A stretch of 64,000 nucleotides of DNA from Stomoxys calcitrans (lineage: Eukaryota; Arthropoda; Insecta; Diptera; Muscidae). The stretch lies in NCBI RefSeq assembly GCF_963082655.1, contig NC_081553.1, positions 191,211,732 to 191,275,731 on the forward strand, written 5' to 3'. Below the pieces are notes generated by a model. It made no database searches, had not been told where the DNA came from, and saw only the letters and a program-made list of their open reading frames with translations. The stretch's first letter is position 1. Each line of letters starts with the position of its first letter. Positions 53,961 through 62,826 of this stretch are shown here, one piece after another. Both the position numbers and the translations under genes were made by a program.

Positions 53961-54492
53961 TAGGTTAGCTAAAACTGGGTGGAAAAGAGGGTGCGAACAT
54001 TAATCCGCCCCATACCACTACGGACATACACCTAATCCAGTTATCGGCTTGTTGTGGGCACTAAAAAATAACCTCGAAAAAGAAAATTTTAAGTTAGGAA
54101 TTCCGTGCTACTTACAAAATCTTTAATTTTTTTCAATACCACTCCCCTAAGTTGGTTCATGTCTGGTATTGTGTCCCCAATCAAGCACCGGTGTCTTTTA
54201 TCAGCTGAAATAGGGCAATGACATAGGAAATACTACAACGCCTCATCATCTTCCCCGCATGCCCTACACATGCTATCACTTACCTCACCAATTGTGCATA
54301 TGTGAACTCGAAGTCCTATATGCCCCGTTATGACCAAAAGCTATACTGACCTCCTTCTTACTTTCCTTCAGCAATCATCCTCTCACGATCCGGATCACCC
54401 CATAGGATATTTGCCGTCCTACCAACTGTTTCGATGTTCATGCCCGATCGTCGCCCACACCCTTAGCATGGACTGCGTCGACCGGAAAGGCT

Positions 54493-55086
54493 TCAGGTTA
54501 AATAAGTTAAACTTACTCGGGTTAAACCTAATGGCAGTCCTCTGACCATCACTGCCAAATCGTCTGCCCTTCCCTCACCCCTTACTCCGTTATGGCCCGG
54601 CACCCAAACGATGAGGATTTTGCCATCCAAAGAGAAGGCGTTTATATCCTTCTTGCACTGCAAAACTGTTCGTGACCTTACCGTCCTGGTTGTTATTGTC
54701 CTTATGGCAATTTTACTGTCCGCCAAGATGTTTACACTCGACGTCGTCGCATTAGCACCACACCACCTCACGCATTCCGTGAACTCCGCTTGCAGGGCCG
54801 ATTTCAGCCCCTGGGTTCTTAATGTAGACCCCAGGCCCATTCTTTCCTCTAGCTTTGATTCATCCGTGTAACATGATCTTCCAGATGGCAATACTAGGGT
54901 TCTCAATGTAGACACCCAGGTATTGCCATCCATAGGGTTCTCAATGTAGGGTCCTCAATGAAGACACCCAGGCCCATTCTGTGCTCTAGCTTTGATGCAT
55001 CCGTGTAACATGATCTTCCAGATGGTAATACTAGGGTTTCGTCAATCCAAGACTGTACCGATGGCAGCAGTGCATCGCATTCGACT
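54493..55086 (-). pseudogene. RNase H domain of copy C with duplicated active-site segment
   Basis: The frame 54933-54493 reads LPSGRSCYTDESKLEERMGL (Gly of YTDGS replaced by Glu), then ILADSKIAIRTITTRTVRSR and IVWVPGHNGVRGEGRADDLA. A second copy of the PSGRSCYTD segment lies ~137 bp upstream on that strand (phrase AGCTTTGAT.CATCCGTGTA at 54851 and 54988, plus strand). The catalytic Glu helix is shortened (LQAEFTECV). Non-functional. Confidence 0.7.
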
Positions 55087-57704
55087 TGTAATGTGCTGTC
55101 GAAATTTTTAGTGTCTGAGTTGAGGTGTAATTAACACAGCTTGTTTCCATCTGGGATTTCTCCCAAATGTACCTTACTTGGTAGCTCGGATTTCAGCGAA
55201 GCCCCTGAATATTAAACCGCAGTCAAAAAGACAGATAATACCAAGAATTTTGTCATCGATTGGAACGTCACGCGCGTGCTCGGCTGACTAGCTAGTTCGG
55301 GAGATGTGGGCGGGGTACTTGTTCCCTCGAAATGACGAAACATCACAAATAAAAAAAAATATCACGCGCGCTTAAAGTGCCCTTAACGGTTTTAATACAA
55401 TTTTTCATAATCACAACACATAAGAGTAAGATGGCATTACTCTTGGCCTCATAACCCTCCCATCCATGGTTTTTCTGTGGCCTAAAAAATTAAGAAAAAC
55501 CCCTTTAGCACTACCCCTACAGTCTGCTTGCGAAGTTCACATCGAAAATCTAAGTCCTCATATTCAAATTCCAAATATTTCACATTTTATTATAACTCAC
55601 ATGTCTTATAATTAAATTCTAGCTTATATATTTATAGAGAAAAAAAAATGGCAATGGTAAAAAAAAAGAAAAAAAGAGAGCTTTCTAGCTTTCGTCTTTC
55701 TCTACCGAACAACCAATAGCGGCCATAGAGAAAGGACACAAACAAAATCAACTAAAAATGTCTACCATGTATCAAAACGATCAGACTTACAGTTTTTATA
55801 TACCGCCTGCTCCCACGTCAATGCTGCATGAAGGCCTCCGTGCTGGATTGATGATGATGAGCTAGAGGGGGGTGAAGCTTAAATATGATCTATATGGTGT
55901 GTTGATACATGTTAGTACAATGATTGTTAGAAAAAAAATGAGTTTTACGTTAAATTTAGTTATAGATTCATATCGTAGTTTAAACTTAAAAACGTCTTTA
56001 GAATTAATTTTAGTGTAATATTTATGGAATTCATGTGCAATATTTAAAACATTAGAAAAAATTTTAATTTTTTAGGCAAATTTTATAGGTAAGAACAATT
56101 TTTCCTGGTTGTCCATTTTATGGGTAGGCAAATTTTAGAAAAATTAGATGTTAATATAGGCAATTATGTAGGTTTAAGTTCATGTTAGGTTAATTTTAAG
56201 TAGGTTTTGTTAGCTAGGTTTAGAATTTTTATATTTTTATTAAAGTTGTTTCCCCTTGGGGTGTGGCTTATTAAAAATGGCTTCCTTTTTTTCTTTCCAA
56301 ATGGCTTTCTCTTTACTTCAACCACGTGGATGGCAAAAACATGGCGTTAGGAATATCTAGGGGGGGCTGGGTCCAACGAGGATTCAGGACAAAATAGCCA
56401 ATTAGAGGCAAAAATATGACGTCATATACTTTAGCGGGGTTCATAGAATGTTCTAGTTCCAGACAATCAGTTTGGTCTTAACAATGATGAATTTTGGCTT
56501 CAAATATGGCTGCTTAAACAACGGCAATAAGTCATCAATCAAAATTCGGGCATGTGATAGAAATCTTGGCGTTTTAGGTGGTTACTTATAGTTTTCAGTC
56601 TCTCGGTCCCCGTGAGACTCACTTGGTACGTAGCCTCCTGTATTCGCTATCGAAACCGAGAGACTGAACGTAACAAATTTCACAAATAAATGGATTTATC
56701 CTAGAAAGTTAAAATTATATTAAGATTTGGTAAATTCTGCTATGACAGGCAGATGAATTACCTTTCTATGATGACAAAAAACGTGTATTTCTTCCTCTCC
56801 AAAAAAAAAAAGTCACCACAGCTTCAGATGCGTTTCAATTCTTCCTCAAATGATTTCACTGAAACCCTCAATGCAGATTGCACGGGTTCTATCTTATTTA
56901 AAACTACTGGTTTATCTCTTTCACTTTGTACTTTGTCACTATCCACAAAAAAAAAAAATAATTGCCGGAGTAAACTTCACTTAAACGTGTTGAAGCCGAA
57001 TTTAGAACAGAACAATTGACAGACTTTGAAGACAAAGCAAACCTTAACTCGAAGCTGACTCTGACCTTGGCATATGTACATAATGTACGAGAATATGTAT
57101 ATTCGTGCACATATACGACATTACTTCCATTGGAATACATAATGTTTAATTGTTGTAAAATTCGGACCAATCAACTATTCAAAATCAATCGCAAAAATCT
57201 GTGTTGGCAAGTGACAACATGTAATGGAGATGAGTGCGTGACAACACAAGACGTGATTTGCGTAAATCAGAATTAACTACATTTTTGCTCGAGAGTAACG
57301 TGAAGATACCTTGTGTGTGAAACTAATAAAAATCATTCGTATGTACATATGTAAATAGTCACCTTAACAATCTATCGCTATCATGCCCTCCTAATTGTAA
57401 AAACACTTCGGGTGATCGCATGAGGGTGAGTGATGTTACACTCACGCGCTCATCTCCAATAACCATTCCATGCACACGCAACGAGAGCAACAACAAAAAA
57501 AAAACAAAACTTGTACTTAGACTTCCAAGAGTCTGTACATATCTACGCATGTAAAAATGTATGTACGTAACATTGTAACAACGGTGTAATAGAAATTAGA
57601 TCGGTGATGTTCTGCGAATAGGAATCCAATTCAGAAAAAAAAATTAAAAAAAAAAAATTGACAAAAATAAAAATACACCAAAGAGAAAAAAATCAAGTGT
57701 TACA
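55087..57704. mobile_element. 2.6-kb TG...CA insertion, probable solo LTR
   Basis: Begins TGTAATGTGCTGTCG, ends AATCAAGTGTTACA, and is flanked by GACT on both sides (55083-55086, 57705-57708). Removing it restores the retrotransposon linker as seen in copy A. TGTAA...TTACA ends and a 4-bp duplication are typical of LTR-retroelement insertions. There is no second LTR copy, no gag/pol frame and no primer-binding-site segment, so a solo LTR is the simplest reading, though 2.6 kb is long. The interior is A/T-rich with A-runs near 55650 and 57630, a possible TATA at about 55794-55802 (TTTTTATATA), and an imperfect inverted pair near 56590-56665 (AGTCTCTCGGTCC / GAAACCGAGAGACTGA). Orientation undetermined. 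Confidence 0.65.
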
Positions 57705-57810
57705 GACTTCAAAATTCATCTCAGGTATCCGATCGGAAATCTCTTCCCTTCCTTACAGGTTTCCTATCGTTGCCACGATTATACAGCGATGATAGGAGCT
57801 GCTCCCATCC

Positions 57811-59060
57811 TTGGGAAATTTTGTGGGAAAGCACTAGTGAGGCATCTAGGTTGCGCAATGTGCTCTCGAAGGATCCCATCAAGCCTAGCATACTGAGGAG
57901 GCAGGGCGGGACTTACACTGAGAGTGGGCGGGAGACGTAGGGACTCCTAATGGAGGCTCATTTTCCAGGTGGCCAGGAAGAGGTCTGCGATCAGGACATC
58001 GCATTACCTCCACCTGTGGCCTAAACGGATGACCTCATCAGGGACATCGCGGACGAGGAGAAGATCACGTGGGCGGTCCGCACTTTCCGGCCATTTAAGT
58101 CGGCCAGTCCTGACGTAATTATCCCGGCACTGCTGCAGGAGTCCCTTGGAGTTACCCTGCCCTGGATTTAGAGGATCTTCACGGCGAGCCTGGCATGGTC
58201 CTACATGCCGAGGGCATAGAGGGAAGTCAAGGTGGTCTTTATCCTCAAGGCGGGAAGAATAAACCACAGTACGAAGAAGGATTATAGACCTATTAGTCTG
58301 TCATCGTTTTTGCTGAAAACACTGGAAAGACTGATTGACCTGAGGGTGAGAGGGCGACTGACGCTGGAAAACTTTAGGGGGGCACAACACGCATACTTCA
58401 AAGGCAGGTCGGTGGAGACGGCCCTTCACGAGGTGGTACAGGAAGTCGAAACGTCTCTTCGACAGAAGGATTACACTTTGGCGGCCTTTTTGGATATTTG
58501 GGGGGCTTGTGGAGATTGGGGTGATAGACGCCGCACTGGACCGCAAGGGGACTCTCCCCTTAATTTCCCAATGGACAAATAATATGCTTTATGGCAGGAT
58601 TATTAATGCGAACCTGGGAGATTATGTGGTCAGTAGACGGGTGACCGGAGGAATGCCTCAAGGAGGTGATTAATGAAAACCTGATGGATCTCGGTGGGGA
58701 CGGCACGAAGATTATCGCTTATGCGTACGACGTTGTACTACTGGTCCGAGGCAAGTTTCTGTCGACGATCAGCGAGATCATGGAAGGGTCACTGAGGAGG
58801 TTATCGCGTTGGGCTATCAGAAATGGGTTGAGGACCAACCCTTGGAAGACGGAGCTGGTGCTCTTTGCGCTTAGATATAAGATTCCGGATTTCAGACTCC
58901 TGTCCTTGGACGCGGTCACCCTGATGGCGGTCGAACAAGGCGAAGTATTTAGGCATTGTCCTCGAAACTGTCCTGGAAGGGGAACACCGAGGAAAGAAGC
59001 CGTAAGGCACTGTGTGCTTTTTGCTCCTGCAGGAGGATGCTCGGTAGGAAGTAGGGTGTG
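57811..59060 (+). pseudogene. Reverse transcriptase of the LOA-like element, active site YAYD
   Basis: Linker STSEASRLRNVLSKDPIKPS (57835 onward), then TWAVRTFRPFKSASPDVIIP, VFILKAGRINHSTKKDYRPI (58232-58300) and SLSSFLLKTLERLI, QHAYFKGRSVETALHEVV, YTLAAFLDIWGAC (motif A, with EGAFNN changed to WGAC and frame lost), GGMPQGG (about 58650) and KIIAYAYDVVLLV with Tyr at 58726-58728 in place of the first Asp of YADD. WAIRNGLRTNPWKTELVL follows. Stops occur at about 58018, 58168 and 58218. The Asp-to-Tyr change alone would abolish polymerase activity. Confidence 0.75.
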
Positions 59061-59329
59061 ACTCCCAAGATGATATGTTGGAAGTATACAACCATCGTGA
59101 GACCAGTACTGGCCTATGGAGCACTGGTATGGAGGGAAGCCGTAGGAAAGAGAAAAAGGTCCAGAGACTGACCTGCGTCGGGATCACAGGGGATCCGGAG
59201 ATCCGCACCGCAGGCAGGCCTGGAGGCGATGCTGGATATGCAGCCCATTGGGGCAGCGCCGACAGGGTCGCACTTTGACCGAGAGAGCTCGCCATTCTGA
59301 AGGAGGCTGGTTGCGGCCACAGTTCGATT

Positions 59330-60065
59330 TTGGGTGTTACGGATACGAAGGGTAGACTGAGGAGAATCTCCGACTACCTGGCATCAATGCCGACTGAAGT
59401 GAGGGCATTCGCGATTTGTTTTCCTAAGAGGGACGAATGGAGGGCGGATTGTGCACTTGAAGAGGATGAGACCTCGATCTACACAGTTGGCTCCAAGATG
59501 GAGTCACGGACTGGATTGAGGGTCTACTCTGATGCACTCAATATCAGTATGTCTCTGAGACTGCCGAACGCGTGTACGGTCATTCAGACAAAGGTCTGTG
59601 CCGTTGCAGTGGTCGCAAGAGAAATTCTAGTAAGGGGCTTACAGCCCTCGAAACTCAGAATTTATATGGACAGTAGGGTGGCGCTCACAGATAGCTCCCG
59701 GATGGAGTCAGGGACTGGATTGGGGGACTACTCTGATGCACTCAATATCAGTATGTCTCCGAGACTGCTGGACGAGTGTACGGTCATTCAGACAAAGGTC
59801 TGTGCCATTGCATGGTCGCAAGAGAAATTCTAGTAAGGGGCTTACCACCCTCGAAACTTAGAATTTATATGGAGAGTAGGGTGGCGCTCAAGGCATTGGG
59901 GTTTGGGATTGTGAGGTCGAGATAAGTAGCGGACTGTTTGAAATCCCTGCATAGGCTCCGGGCCCATGATGTGACACTGAAATGGGTTGCTGGGCACGAG
60001 GGGATTCCAGGAAATGAGAGGGCGGTCGAGTGCGCTAGGAGGGGTTCGTCTGCGCCGGGCGGACC
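59330..60065 (+). pseudogene. RNase H of the LOA-like element with in-frame duplication
   Basis: The frame 59330-59833 contains SIYTVGSKMESRTGLRVYSD (Asp of YTDGS replaced by Val) and LRIYMDSRVAL. The segment from MESRTGL to the MDSRVAL region recurs 204 bp later (59498 and 59702), i.e. 68 codons, with the frame kept open through the junction (ALTDSSRMESGTGL). After a stop at 59833 other frames carry LKWVAGHEGIPGNERAVECA (about 59980-60040), the His/Asp end of RNase H. Not functional. Confidence 0.65.
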
Positions 60066-60070
60066 AGTCA

Positions 60071-60479
60071 TCGGTCTTGTTTAGATAGGTTGGCCAGGGC
60101 GGCGTCGTTGGCGAGGTGGGACTCGGTAGATGGTTGCCGGACTGCGAAAGCGCTATGGCCGGTCATCGACCGGAGGAGGATGAGGAAGTTGCTGACGTTC
60201 GATAGGAGGTCGATGAGTACTTTGACAAGGGTCATAAACGGCCACTGTGTCATGGGCCGCATGGCGGCGTGCATGGGGATACCGCACAATGACTTCTGAA
60301 GGAGTTTCCTCGATTAGGATGAGGAGGACACTATTGAGCACTTGCTTTGTTCCTGTCCGGGTCAGCAGAGACTTAGGCTCTCCTTTGTGGGGAGCCGTTT
60401 CTTCTGTAATCTGGGTGAACTAGCAAACTTACCTCTGGTATCTGTCCTAAGGTTTGTTGAGGGAACAGGATGACCGTTA
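60071..60479 (+). pseudogene. Zinc-knuckle tail, first copy of a 409-bp tandem duplication
   Basis: Reads ARAASLARWDSVDGCRTAKA, STLTRVINGHCVMGRMAACM, GIPHNDF then stop (TGA, where CRSC is expected); after a frameshift EDTIEHLLCSCPGQQRLRLS and GSRFFCNLGELANLPLVSVL. The second copy starts at 60480. Confidence 0.7.
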
Positions 60480-60888
60480 TCGGTCTTGTTTAGACAGGTT
60501 GGCCAGGGCGGCGTCGTTGGCGAGGTGGGACTCGGTAGATGGTTGCCGGGCTGCGAAGGTGCTATGGCCGGTCATCGACCAGAGGAGGATGAGGAAGTTG
60601 CTGACGTTCGATAGGAGGTCGATGAGTACTTTGACAAGGGTCATAAACGGACAATGTGCCATAGGCCGCATGGCAGCGTGCATGGGGATACCGCACAATG
60701 ACTTCTGAAGGAGTTTCCTTGATGAGGATGAGGAGGAGACTATTAGGCACTTGCTGTGTTCCCGAAAGGGTCTGCAGAGACATAGGCTCTCCTTTGTGGG
60801 GAGCCGTTTCTTCTGTAATCTGGGTGAACTTGCAAACTTACCTCTGGTATCTCTCCTAAGGTTTGTTGAGGGAACAGGATGATTTCGA
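60480..60888 (+). pseudogene. Zinc-knuckle tail, second copy of the 409-bp duplication
   Basis: Same segments as 60071-60479 with about 5% differences, including the same TGA after GIPHNDF, so the stop predates the duplication. The end RFVEGTG leads into the 3' UTR only from this copy. Confidence 0.7.
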
Positions 60889-61087
60889 CAGAGGGGTGCC
60901 ACAAGCTCCAGCGTAGGTAGATCCGTGCTTGCGTAGGGACGGGCGGTTCTTCATCCCCCGCTCGGGTTTCTCCACCCCTCCTGTCTTTTTCCTCTATTTG
61001 TGTATAACCTCTAGTACGAGGTCTCACATTTTCACGTTCTTCCCTTTCTCTCTTTAGGGTACCACAAAGGGCCAAACTGGCCTCCGA
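60889..61087 (+). other. 3' UTR of the LOA-like element
   Basis: Starts TTTCGACAGAGGGGTGCCAC and ends GTACCACAAAGGGCCAAACT, GGCCTCCGAG. No clear poly-A or simple-sequence tail visible; sequence then changes to a HINE fragment. Confidence 0.5.
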
Positions 61088-61099
61088 GTGAACTTACCT

Positions 61100-61185
61100 T
61101 TGGTGGACAACCTATTCAGCCCCATAGTCATTCCGTTTGTAACACCTCGAAATATTCGTCAAAGACCCCATAAAGTATACATACT
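61100..61185 (-). mobile_element. HINE-like 3' core fragment
   Basis: GTCATTCCGTTTGTAACACC, TCGAAATATTCGTC and ACCCCATAAAGTATACATAC are the conserved core in minus orientation (compare 30498-30545). The hairpin and microsatellite are absent. Confidence 0.55.
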
Positions 61186-62375
61186 ACACAAATTACCAAC
61201 TGATCACATCCTTCACTGCTCAAATTTATTCCCACGCCAATGTCCTGGCTTGAGTGTGGCATACTTAGAGGATCTGTTGAGAGTAGTTATGAGGCAAGCA
61301 AAAGAGGAGGAAGGGGAAGGGGAAGCTTAATGTATGCATTTGTACTTAATATAGAGATAATTTATATCACATGACACACATACTTTTGCACATTGTTCAA
61401 ACAACAGCAACAACAACAACACACAGCTGCATACTTACACATATTTATATGAATCAATTGTATTGTTCTACATAACTGTCATTTGCAGTATTAACGATCC
61501 AATGCTATGCGATACGATGAGATACAATCATAAATATTCACACACACACACATGCGTACACCAACATTATAACACATTTATTAAAACCCATACACAGTTG
61601 GCCATAAAGTCGTGAAGCTCGCACTCTCATGTGTATGCGAATTATTTGTACAACCATCTTAACGGCTTATTTTGGCAATGTGATAAGTCCTTGTTGCTAA
61701 GAAATATGGCCTAATTGAGTTATTATTTCATTGCAGCAATTTCCACAAAATTCTAATGCTGCAAACAAACTTTGAGGATTGTAAAAAGAGACAACAAGGA
61801 CTTTGACTCTGACTCTGACTAACAAACAAACAAAGCTTATTAGACTTCATGGTCCAGGAATAATAGATTGGATTCGGTTGGCATGGCAAAGTTAAGCCGA
61901 GGTCATAAATTCAGCACAACGAAGCTATAAAAATATTGTTTTACACCAACTGGTATTGTTTAACACATAAAAAACCAAAAAATACCAAAACAAAGCACTT
62001 AAGACCGAAATACTTCATAAAAATCATAGAAAAGTCAAATTCCTAAGCCAAAAAGAACTCTGGGTTGTGCACTAACGAGGAAGACACATATTTCCTATAA
62101 GCCATGACATTAGGCTGCAGATATCATCAACCACTTGAGTAAGTGATAGAAATTGGTGGAGCCAATTGGTGTATGTTGGAGCTTCATTTACTGAAGACGC
62201 AAAAACCCTGGATGATTTGTTGCATAGCAATATGGATTTGCAACACTACCATTCTGGAAAGGACAACAAGGCAACTCTTGTCCTCTACATCTTTAAGAGA
62301 GCCATTAGCAACAAGTTAAAGCGTTCCAAGTTCGGTCGGCACCCTAAAGCAAATTGGAAATTCCATAAAGGAATT
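61186..62375. other. Stretch without recognisable genes
   Basis: AT-rich, with CAA runs near 61405-61422, a CA run at about 61540-61551 and a decayed HINE-like border at 62313-62340 (AACAAGTTAAAGCGTTCCAA, GTTCGGTCGGC). The 113-codon frame 62166-62507 crosses this border and a SINE, so it is not a gene. Confidence 0.45.
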
Positions 62376-62567
62376 CAAGTTTCTCGCATATCAATGACAA
62401 GGGGCCTCCTTTTAATAGCCGAGTCCAAAAGGAGTGCCGCAGTGCGACACATCTATGGAGAGAAGTTTTTACATGGAAAAGTACCTCATAAACGTCGCCA
62501 GCATTAAGAGGGGATAAACACTGCTGAACATTTTTCTCTGATGTTCTGGCCAGGATTCGAACCCAGA
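62376..62567 (-). mobile_element. tRNA-derived SINE, truncated before the A box
   Basis: Minus strand: B box GGGTTCGAATCCTGG (62566-62552), body with CTTCTCTCCATAGATGTGTC and GGACTCGGCTATTAAAAGGA, ending near 62376. The head with the A box is missing; the MITE at 62588 lies 20 bp away. Confidence 0.75.
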
Positions 62568-62587
62568 AATGGGGATATCTTATATAT

Positions 62588-62824
62588 ATGGGTTGCCCAA
62601 AAAGTAATTGCGGATTTTTCATATTGTCGGCGTTGACAAATTTTTTCACAGCTTGTGACTCTGTAATTACATTCTTTCTTTTGTCAGTTATCAGCTGTTA
62701 CTTTTAACTTGCTTTAGAAAAAAAGTGTAAAAAAAGTATATTTGATTAAAGTTCATTCTAAGTTTTATTAAAAATGCATTTACTTTCTTTTAAAAAATCC
62801 GCAATTACTTTTTGGGCAACCCAA
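62588..62824 (+). mobile_element. 237-bp mariner-type MITE, copy 3
   Basis: Left end TGGGTTGCCCAAAAAGTAAT (first base of the TIR changed), right end inverted complement GGGCAACCCAA at 62824, TA after it. Same length and orientation as copy 2, over 95% alike by eye. Confidence 0.85.
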
Positions 62825-62826
62825 TA

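Larger units (their letters stand above)
53963..57810 (-). mobile_element. LOA/I-group retrotransposon, copy C, split by a 2.6-kb insertion
   Basis: Minus-strand 3' end near 53963, zinc-knuckle region (54220-54300), RNase H (54540-55086) and, beyond the insertion, the RT-RNase H linker (57705-57810: CAAAATTCATCTCAGGTATC, CTCTTCCCTTCC, GCGATGATAGGAGCTGCTCC). Copy A carries the same linker uninterrupted (1870-1965). 5'-truncated at about 57810, where a plus-oriented LOA-like element begins. Confidence 0.75.
57811..61087 (+). mobile_element. LOA-like non-LTR retrotransposon, 5'-truncated
   Basis: Order on the plus strand: end of the endonuclease-RT linker, RT (to about 59060), RT thumb remnants, RNase H with duplication (59330-60065), zinc-knuckle tail present twice (60071-60888) and 3' UTR to about 61087 (GTACCACAAAGGGCCAAACT, GGCCTCCGAGTG). 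Related to the RT fragment at 3721-4995. G+C is visibly higher than the surroundings. Many frameshifts and stops; non-functional. Confidence 0.75.

Noticed and set aside
55087..57704. Full LTR retrotransposon with two LTRs
   Set aside because: No direct repeat of the start is found near the end, and there is no gag or pol frame; a solo LTR or non-autonomous element fits better.
62166..62507. 113-codon plus-strand frame as a gene
   Set aside because: It crosses a decayed HINE 5' border and a SINE body and has no domain.
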